A stretch of 20,053 nucleotides of DNA from Maccoyibacter sp900556645. GTDB taxonomy: Bacteria; Bacillota; Clostridia; Lachnospirales; Lachnospiraceae. A program made the translations under genes and the position numbers. The stretch lies in the NCBI GenBank assembly GCA_958349535.1, contig CATWDJ010000032.1, positions 1 to 20,053 on the forward strand, given 5' to 3'. Numbering within the stretch: the first letter of the stretch is position 1; every line of letters starts with the position of its first letter. The notes beneath the pieces are model-generated. The model did not search any database. It was not told the DNA's origin and worked only from the letters and a program-made list of their open reading frames with translations. Below are positions 15,741 through 20,053 of this stretch, piece after piece.

Positions 15741-15811
15741 ACCTTCTCCTCCTTCACAATTTTTTACCCAAATAGACAAAATCTCATTTGTGTCCATTAT
15801 TTTACTATTTT

Positions 15812-15840
15812 ATTATAATGTTGTTAAATAATTAACACAA
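15812..15840 (-). promoter_or_regulatory. Promoter of the hydrogenase operon
   Basis: On the minus strand TTGTGT (15835-15840), a 17-base spacer and a perfect TATAAT (15812-15817). Transcription would start near 15805, leaving about 65 bases before the TTG start of hydC. The Rex-like operator lies between and over these boxes. Confidence 0.75.
15821..15838. promoter_or_regulatory. Rex operator (redox-sensing repressor site)
   Basis: TTGTTAAATAATTAACAC matches the Rex consensus TTGTTAAnnnnTTAACAA at 13 of 14 defined bases, with a perfect 6-bp inverted core TGTTAA/TTAACA. It fills the spacer and touches the -35 box of the hydrogenase promoter, so binding would block polymerase. Rex releases DNA when NADH is high relative to NAD+, which fits an NADH-consuming, H2-evolving enzyme. 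Rex itself is not in the window. Confidence 0.82.
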
Positions 15841-15954
15841 TAAGCAAGTACTGCATTTTGTCATATTTTTAACAATACTCTATCTTATTTTTATATTTTA
15901 TAAACTTTTAATAATTTTGGAACCCTTGATATTTCGCCGTTTTTCCGATTTTTG

Positions 15955-15981
15955 TTAGCACTCATTTAAAAAGAGTGCTAA
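15955..15981. promoter_or_regulatory. CIRCE element (HrcA operator)
   Basis: TTAGCACTC (15955-15963), a 9-base spacer and GAGTGCTAA (15973-15981) match the CIRCE consensus exactly in both arms and spacing. It ends 7 bases upstream of the htpG -35 box. HrcA is the known repressor for this element, released on heat or folding stress. Confidence 0.95.
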
Positions 15982-15988
15982 TTTTCTA

Positions 15989-16017
15989 TTGACATCTCAT
16001 TTTATGGATACTAAAAT
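15989..16017 (+). promoter_or_regulatory. htpG promoter
   Basis: Consensus TTGACA (15989-15994), a 17-base spacer and TAAAAT (16012-16017). The start site is expected near 16024, with a leader of about 37 bases. CIRCE sits immediately upstream. Confidence 0.85.
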
Positions 16018-16060
16018 AAGGCTTAACGAAAAAAAATTCTGAACAAAAGGAGTGTTAACT

Positions 16061-18127
16061 ATGAGCAATAAGCACGGAAATCTTTCCATCAACAGCGACA
16101 ATATTTTCCCGATTATAAAAAAATGGCTGTATTCTGACCACGATATTTTTTACCGTGAGTTGATTTCCAACGGCTGCGATGCCATTACCAAATTGAAAAA
16201 ATTAGATTTAATGGGTGAGTACACTCTCCCGGATGACTATGAGGCAAAAATCAAAGTCATTGTAAACCCGGAGGAAAAAACTTTACAGTTTATAGATAAC
16301 GGTCTTGGTATGACTGCTGACGAGGTAGAGGAATACATCAACCAGATTGCATTTTCCGGTGCAACGGATTTCTTAGAAAAATACAAAGACAAAGCCAGCG
16401 AGGAACAGATTATCGGTCACTTCGGTCTGGGCTTCTACTCTGCTTTTATGGTGGCAGACGAAGTGCACATCGATTCTCTTTCCTATAAGGAAGGTGCCAC
16501 ACCGGTTCACTGGGAATGCGACGGCGGAACTGAGTTTGACATGAAAGACGGCGACAAGGCAGAAGTGGGTACCACTATTACCCTTTTCTTAAATGAGGAT
16601 TGTCTGGAATTTGCCAATGAATACCGTGCAAGAGAAGTCATTGAAAAATACTGTTCCTTCATGCCGACCCCAATCTTTTTGGAAAAAGCAAATGCTGAGA
16701 CAGAGTACGAAACCATTCCGGCTGACGAAGTAACGGAAAAAGATACCGTTGTAGAAAACATTGTAGAAGAGGCAAAATACGAAGAAAAAGAAAACGAGGA
16801 TGGCACCAAAGAACAAGTCGAGGTTTCTCCTCGTATGGAAAAATCAAAAATCGTCAAACGTCCGGTACCTTTGAATGACACCAACCCACTTTGGGCAAAA
16901 CATCCAAATGACTGTACCGATGAAGAATACCGTGCTTTTTACCGTAAGGTATTCCAAGATTACAAGGAGCCGTTATTCTGGATTCATCTGAATATGGATT
17001 ATCCGTTTAATCTGAAAGGTATTCTGTATTTCCCGAAAATCAACACAGAATACGAATCTATCGAGGGAACCATCAAACTTTACAACAATCAGGTCTTTAT
17101 TGCAGACAACATCAAAGAAGTCATTCCTGAATTTCTGATGCTGTTAAAGGGTGTTATCGACTGCCCGGACCTTCCGCTGAATGTTTCCAGAAGTGCTTTG
17201 CAGAATGATGGATTTGTAAAGAAGATTTCCGATTACATTACGAAAAAGGTGGCAGACAAGCTCACCGGCATGTGCAAGACAGATAAGGAATCCTATGAGA
17301 AATACTGGGATGACATCAGCCCATTTATCAAATTCGGCTGCCTGAAGGATGAGAAATTCTGCGATAAGATGAACGACTATATCCTCTTCAAGAATCTGAA
17401 TGATGAGTATATTACTCTGCCGGAGATTCTCAAGAAAAAGGAAGAGCCGGAAAACACAGAGGAAACTACGGAAGAAAACACCGATTCCACTGTTGAAGAT
17501 ACTGCCGAAGATGCAGATAAGGATACCCGGGAGACTGTTTACTATGTTACAGATACCCAGCAACAGAGCCAGTACATTCGTATGTTCAAGGAGCAGAATA
17601 TGGATGCGGTTATCTTAGACCACAACATTGACACCTCCTTTATCTCTCAACTGGAAGCCAGAAACGAGAACTACCGTTTCCAGAGAATTGATGCAGATGT
17701 CACAGAATCTCTGAAAGAAGATGTTTCTGAGGAAGATTTGAAGGAAACCACAGATACTCTGACTGAGGTATTTAAAAAAGCTCTCGGAAAAGAAAATCTG
17801 AACGTGGAAGTTACAAAACTGAAAGACGAAAACATTTCCTCTATGATTACACTTTCTGAGGAAAGCCGCCGTATGCAGGACATGATGAAAATGTACAATA
17901 TGTACGGCATGGATCCGTCTATGTTCGGCGGAAACGAAACCTTGGTATTGAATGCAAACAATCCGTTGGTAAAATACATTTTTGAAAATAAGGATTCCGA
18001 GCATGTACCGATGTTCTGCAAACAGCTTTACGACCTTGCACTGATTTCCAACCAACCACTTTCTTCCGAAGGTATGGCTGCCTTCATTGCAAGAAGTAAT
18101 GAGATTATGATGCTGTTAACAAAATAA
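16061..18127 (+). CDS. htpG: Molecular chaperone HtpG (bacterial Hsp90)
   Basis: A 688-residue cytoplasmic ATP-dependent Hsp90 chaperone. N-terminal GHKL ATPase motifs are present: YRELISNGCDAI (Glu, Asn and Asp of the ATP site), DNGLGMT, and IIGHFGLGFYSAFMVADEV. The middle domain includes LKGILYFPK and CPDLPLNVSRSALQND; a typical C-terminal dimerisation domain follows. It is longer than E. coli HtpG (624 residues) owing to a charged stretch after the N-domain (rich in E and K, near residues 225-265) and a 35-residue Glu/Asp/Thr-rich insert at about 457-491, just before VYYVTDTQQQ. I chose the ATG at 16061 because AAAGGAG lies 8 bases upstream; a GTG at 16052 overlaps that site. Single-gene unit, controlled by CIRCE, with its own terminator. 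Confidence 0.96.
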   Translation: MSNKHGNLSINSDNIFPIIKKWLYSDHDIFYRELISNGCDAITKLKKLDLMGEYTLPDDYEAKIKVIVNPEEKTLQFIDNGLGMTADEVEEYINQIAFSGATDFLEKYKDKASEEQIIGHFGLGFYSAFMVADEVHIDSLSYKEGATPVHWECDGGTEFDMKDGDKAEVGTTITLFLNEDCLEFANEYRAREVIEKYCSFMPTPIFLEKANAETEYETIPADEVTEKDTVVENIVEEAKYEEKENEDGTKEQVEVSPRMEKSKIVKRPVPLNDTNPLWAKHPNDCTDEEYRAFYRKVFQDYKEPLFWIHLNMDYPFNLKGILYFPKINTEYESIEGTIKLYNNQVFIADNIKEVIPEFLMLLKGVIDCPDLPLNVSRSALQNDGFVKKISDYITKKVADKLTGMCKTDKESYEKYWDDISPFIKFGCLKDEKFCDKMNDYILFKNLNDEYITLPEILKKKEEPENTEETTEENTDSTVEDTAEDADKDTRETVYYVTDTQQQSQYIRMFKEQNMDAVILDHNIDTSFISQLEARNENYRFQRIDADVTESLKEDVSEEDLKETTDTLTEVFKKALGKENLNVEVTKLKDENISSMITLSEESRRMQDMMKMYNMYGMDPSMFGGNETLVLNANNPLVKYIFENKDSEHVPMFCKQLYDLALISNQPLSSEGMAAFIARSNEIMMLLTK

Positions 18128-18134
18128 ATAAAAA

Positions 18135-18188
18135 GCCGCAGATTCTTCACTCTGCGGCAAAGAATCTCGCTTTGCGGGATTCTTTTTT
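18135..18188 (+). terminator. Tandem-hairpin terminator after htpG
   Basis: GCCGCAGA (18135-18142) pairs with TCTGCGGC (18151-18158). A second 10-bp hairpin, AGAATCTCGC (18161-18170) with GCGGGATTCT (18174-18183), is followed by TTTTT. The second is the plus-strand terminator. The first, read on the minus strand, is followed by TTTTTATTT and could stop transcription from the right. GATTCTT in the first loop can also pair with AAGAATC of the second stem, so the two structures can compete. Confidence 0.85.
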
Positions 18189-18214
18189 GCTAAAATAACA
18201 AAGGAGAAATTTTT

Positions 18215-18619
18215 ATGAAATCCAGAATCGACCAAACCATTGAACGCCATAACCGGGGCTATAACTGTGCACAGGCTGTTGCCTGTACCTATTGTGACCT
18301 TGCCGGTATGGACGAAGAAACCATGTTTGCAGTAACTGAAGCCATGGGACTGGGCATGGGCAGTATGGAAGGAACCTGCGGTGCCGTATCCGGTGCCTGT
18401 GCAGTGGCAGGCATGATACACAGTTCCAAAAATCTGAACCAGCCCAACAGCAAAGCCTCCACTTATCAGATTTCCAAGGCTATTACCCAATCATTTTTGG
18501 AAGCGAACGGCTCGCTTACCTGCAAGGATTTAAAGGGGGCAAAAACCGGAAAACCGCTCCGCAGCTGCTCCGACTGTATTCGTGATGCCGCCGGTCTGGT
18601 GGAAAAGATTGTACTTTAA
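18215..18619 (+). CDS. C_GCAxxG_C_C family putative redox protein
   Basis: A 134-residue small cysteine-rich protein of the C_GCAxxG_C_C family, described as putative redox-active proteins; no precise reaction is established. Cysteines fall in the family pattern: NCAQAVACTYC near the N-terminus, GTCGAVSGACAVAG in the centre (the GCAxxG-like core, here GAVSGAC), LTCKDL, and RSCSDCIRD near the end. No signal peptide or membrane segment is seen, so it is probably cytoplasmic. AAAGGAG lies 8 bases before the ATG. It follows the htpG terminator by 26 bases, and no clear promoter is visible in that gap, so it may depend on read-through or on a promoter I cannot recognise. It converges with the AbiJ-like gene, stops 8 bases apart. 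Confidence 0.8.
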   Translation: MKSRIDQTIERHNRGYNCAQAVACTYCDLAGMDEETMFAVTEAMGLGMGSMEGTCGAVSGACAVAGMIHSSKNLNQPNSKASTYQISKAITQSFLEANGSLTCKDLKGAKTGKPLRSCSDCIRDAAGLVEKIVL

Positions 18620-18627
18620 ATCTAATT

Positions 18628-19515
18628 CTATTTTGCCGATACCGCTATCAGGTAATTGACAAAAGCACTACAGGATACCAGCATAAATTTTGCTTCTTCA
18701 AAGGTGGAAGACGGACCTCCAATGTTCCCTGCATGGCGGATACCATTGGCATCGCTTGTATAGCCATACAAGGTCAAAAATGCGGATTTCATAGCCGAGT
18801 GAATTACCACCCCGTCTTCTTCCAGCTTTTTTAACAGCTTACTTAATGTTGCTTCTTTTCCTTTTACACCGGTAATTACTTCACACAAAGCTTCTACTGC
18901 ACTAATGCTTTCTTTAATTGAATTCTCATAGTCAGGCTTGTCTCTATCGGATAGAAGTGTTATCGCTTTCGATATATGAATATTTACCACGTCATAAGGA
19001 CCGGAAATTCCTTCTTCAATGGCGGCTATTTCATTCTCATCTGTAATCTCCACAATCTTCCAATCCACAAAACGATACCCCACATACTCTTTTTCAAACA
19101 ATGCATTGTAATATTTCTGCATTTTCAATCGGTGTTGGCTCAGCTCGTAAAATTCACGAGCCATATATTCCAATACAGAAAATACTGCATCGTAATCATC
19201 CTTCCGAACGGTTTCCCGGAAAATATTCATTACCTTTTCTTCCACATACTCTAAACTGGGCTTGGTCTCCAAGGCATACACTTCACTCATAAGCCTTCGC
19301 AAAAAAGATTGAATGTCACTATAAGATTCCCTCTCTCTCAATTCCTGAAATGCCATATCCGTCAAGTTAATGATTGCCGTTCTGGTCCTATCATCCAGAC
19401 TTTCAAATTGCATTTCTTTGTTTTCCGGTTTGATATTATTGCGGTCAGAAAATCCACCTCTTAGCCGCACTCTGAATTCCGGTTTTGTATTGTCTCCTAT
19501 TCTTTTCATATCCAT
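18628..19515 (-). CDS. AbiJ-like protein (AbiJ N-terminal domain plus HEPN-like C-terminus), probable phage defence
   Basis: A 295-residue soluble protein. The N-terminus contains GFSDRNNIKPENKEMQFESL (21-40), which matches the start of the AbiJ_NTD4-type domain, followed by a helical region with SLEYVEEKVMNIFRE. The C-terminal 120 residues (KAITLLSDRDKPDYENSIKE, then SAVEALCEVITGVKGKEATL and TSDANGIRHAG at 253-263) look like the HEPN-type end of AbiJ proteins, where the RH motif is expected to support RNA cleavage or nucleotide handling. Abortive infection AbiJ was first described from Lactococcus. GGAGG lies 4 bases before the first ATG (19515) and 10 before a second (19509), so the start is uncertain by two residues. 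It is a single gene next to a decayed Rpn gene, an accessory-type neighbourhood. No antitoxin or partner gene is seen. Defence activity is inferred from the family. Confidence 0.72.
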   Translation of the reverse strand: MDMKRIGDNTKPEFRVRLRGGFSDRNNIKPENKEMQFESLDDRTRTAIINLTDMAFQELRERESYSDIQSFLRRLMSEVYALETKPSLEYVEEKVMNIFRETVRKDDYDAVFSVLEYMAREFYELSQHRLKMQKYYNALFEKEYVGYRFVDWKIVEITDENEIAAIEEGISGPYDVVNIHISKAITLLSDRDKPDYENSIKESISAVEALCEVITGVKGKEATLSKLLKKLEEDGVVIHSAMKSAFLTLYGYTSDANGIRHAGNIGGPSSTFEEAKFMLVSCSAFVNYLIAVSAK

Positions 19516-19543
19516 CTTTCCTCCCGATTTTCTTGATAAGCTC

Positions 19544-19552
19544 AGTATAACA
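19544..19552 (-). promoter_or_regulatory. Extended -10 promoter of the AbiJ-like gene
   Basis: On the minus strand TGTTATACT is an extended -10 element (TGn plus TATACT) about 30 bases before the start codon. No good -35 box is present at 16-18 bases, which is usual for extended -10 promoters. Confidence 0.5.
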
Positions 19553-19617
19553 TATTTTTATTATATATTTCCTCGGCAATTTGAAATATTCTCATCTCTT
19601 ATTCATAATATTGGTAC

Positions 19618-19660
19618 AAAAAAATTCCCTGCCTGAACAAACCTCGTCAGACAAGGAATT
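19618..19660 (-). terminator. Intrinsic terminator of the Rpn remnant
   Basis: On the minus strand a 14-bp stem (AATTCCTTGTCTGA with TCAGGCAGGGAATT, two G-T pairs) and a 10-base loop are followed by seven T residues (19618-19624 on the plus strand are A). It lies about 20 bases after the remnant's stop codon and insulates the AbiJ-like gene. Confidence 0.85.
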
Positions 19661-19681
19661 CTTATACTTTTCCCATACCCT

Positions 19682-19972
19682 CTATTTGCCATTTTCTTTT
19701 TCATTCCGAACTTCTTCGATTAATGCTTTGTCGCATTCTGCCAAAGCACAGATATCTTCCTCGGACATCCCACGCTTTAACATATTTCGTATAAATGTTC
19801 TTGTTTTACTCAACTCTCCCTGTTCTATCCCTTCTTCTTTTCCCATTTGAAATTCATCCTCCCGGATATACTTCAATGCCTCCTCTTCGTTATACTCAAA
19901 TATGCTCATCTCTATCGCCTCTTTCCGATACCGCAACTCTGTATGCTTTGTTGGGATTCTAGCATGAGGTTT
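19682..19972 (-). pseudogene. C-terminal remnant of an Rpn/transposase_31 (PD-(D/E)XK) protein
   Basis: The frame from 19972 to 19682 encodes about 96 residues. RKEAIEMSIFEYNEEEALKY and then IREDEFQMGKEEGIEQGE and FIRNMLKRGMSEEDICALAE match the C-terminal tail of Rpn-family recombination-promoting nucleases, which are normally near 280-300 residues. The catalytic PD-(D/E)XK N-terminal domain is missing. An in-frame stop (19973-19975) lies just upstream, and the sequence beyond it does not look like Rpn. The longest ORF begins at a TTG (19936) without a convincing ribosome site. Its terminator is intact. This is best read as a 5'-truncated decayed gene; expression of a short product cannot be excluded. 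Confidence 0.72.
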
Positions 19973-19977
19973 TTATC

Positions 19978-20001
19978 TGCACAATGGTAAAATTGCACAA
20001 T
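19978..20001. repeat. 8-bp direct repeat near the truncation point of the Rpn remnant
   Basis: TGCACAAT occurs at 19978-19985 and again at 19994-20001, with a period of 16 bases. It lies just beyond the stop codon that ends the Rpn frame. It may be a recombination scar or a regulator site; eight bases could also be chance. Confidence 0.4.
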
Positions 20002-20022
20002 AAAAATAGTGTCTTCGACACT
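20002..20022 (-). terminator. Possible minus-strand terminator from a gene right of the window
   Basis: AGTGTC (20008-20013) and GACACT (20017-20022) form a 6-bp hairpin with a 3-base loop, followed on the minus strand by ATTTTTATT. It could terminate a leftward gene outside the window. Confidence 0.5.
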
Positions 20023-20034
20023 TCAGCTCCCCTG

Positions 20035-20053
20035 CCCCTCAATCTTTGAGGGG
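20035..20053. repeat. GC-rich hairpin at the right edge
   Basis: CCCCTC (20035-20040) and GAGGGG (20048-20053) are perfect inverse copies around a 7-base loop. The structure may continue past the window. With the neighbouring hairpin it could belong to a terminator or to the end of a small mobile element; too little is visible to choose. Confidence 0.35.

Larger units (their letters stand above)
15741..16060. other. Divergent regulatory region between hydCBA and htpG
   Basis: A 320-base non-coding stretch by the chosen starts. It holds the hydrogenase leader and promoter with the Rex-like site on the left, and CIRCE plus the htpG promoter on the right. The AT-rich middle (about 15841-15954) shows no gene, repeat or clear hairpin that I can support. 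Confidence 0.7.

Noticed and set aside
17615..18055. Long minus-strand frames antisense to htpG
   Set aside because: Shadows of the htpG codon pattern; they lack ribosome sites and recognisable domains.
1..20053. CRISPR arrays, tRNA or rRNA genes
   Set aside because: I saw no regularly spaced repeats, cloverleaf-like segments or rRNA signature sequence by reading; a dedicated scan could not be run.
20002..20053. Right-edge hairpins as the end of an IS200/IS605-type element
   Set aside because: Such elements have subterminal hairpins, but no transposase or matching second end is visible in the window, so the claim cannot be supported.

Overview
The window looks like a chromosomal segment of an anaerobic, low-GC Firmicute, most likely a gut Lachnospiraceae or related Clostridia. 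The pointers are a three-subunit NAD-linked [FeFe] hydrogenase, a Rex-type operator, a CIRCE element, a preQ1-I riboswitch ahead of queuine-salvage genes, Feo iron uptake with a DtxR-type regulator, and strong AGGAGG-type ribosome binding sites. The species assignment is an inference from protein style, not from a marker gene.

Layout, left to right. (1) 1-2646: remains of a terminator from a gene outside the window; a short DtxR/MntR-family regulator (+) with its own promoter and an upstream 19-bp palindrome; feoB and feoA (-), converging on the regulator with only 2 bases between the stop codons. (2) 2722-5972: a minus-strand pair, a large KaiC-like/ATP-grasp (PEP synthase-like) protein followed by a DUF1275 membrane protein. 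(3) 6011-7660: back-to-back divergent promoters, then a structured 5' leader with a preQ1-I riboswitch that appears to control a QueL-like radical SAM protein and a YhhQ-type queuosine-precursor transporter. (4) 7661-11541: a minus-strand operon of a hybrid histidine kinase (7 TM, HisKA, HATPase, REC, HPt), a VWA-like protein lacking its metal motif, and a flavin-binding PNPOx-like protein. (5) 11597-15840: hydC-hydB-hydA, an NAD(H)/ferredoxin-linked [FeFe] hydrogenase, with a Rex-like operator inside its promoter and a strong terminator at its end. (6) 15955-18188: htpG under a perfect CIRCE/HrcA operator and a near-consensus promoter, ending in tandem hairpins. (7) 18215-20053: a C_GCAxxG_C_C redox protein, an AbiJ-like HEPN protein (probable abortive-infection defence), a truncated Rpn/transposase_31 remnant with its terminator still intact, and hairpins and direct repeats at the right edge.

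How it fits together: redox balance (Rex-controlled hydrogenase), iron supply for Fe-S enzymes (Feo and DtxR-type regulator), protein quality control (htpG) and queuosine salvage are housekeeping or niche functions. The accessory flavour is confined to the right end (AbiJ-like gene and decayed Rpn gene). The least explained items are the ATP-grasp protein with a P-loop-less KaiC-like domain, the histidine kinase-VWA-PNPOx operon, and the multi-hairpin leader of the queuine-salvage operon.
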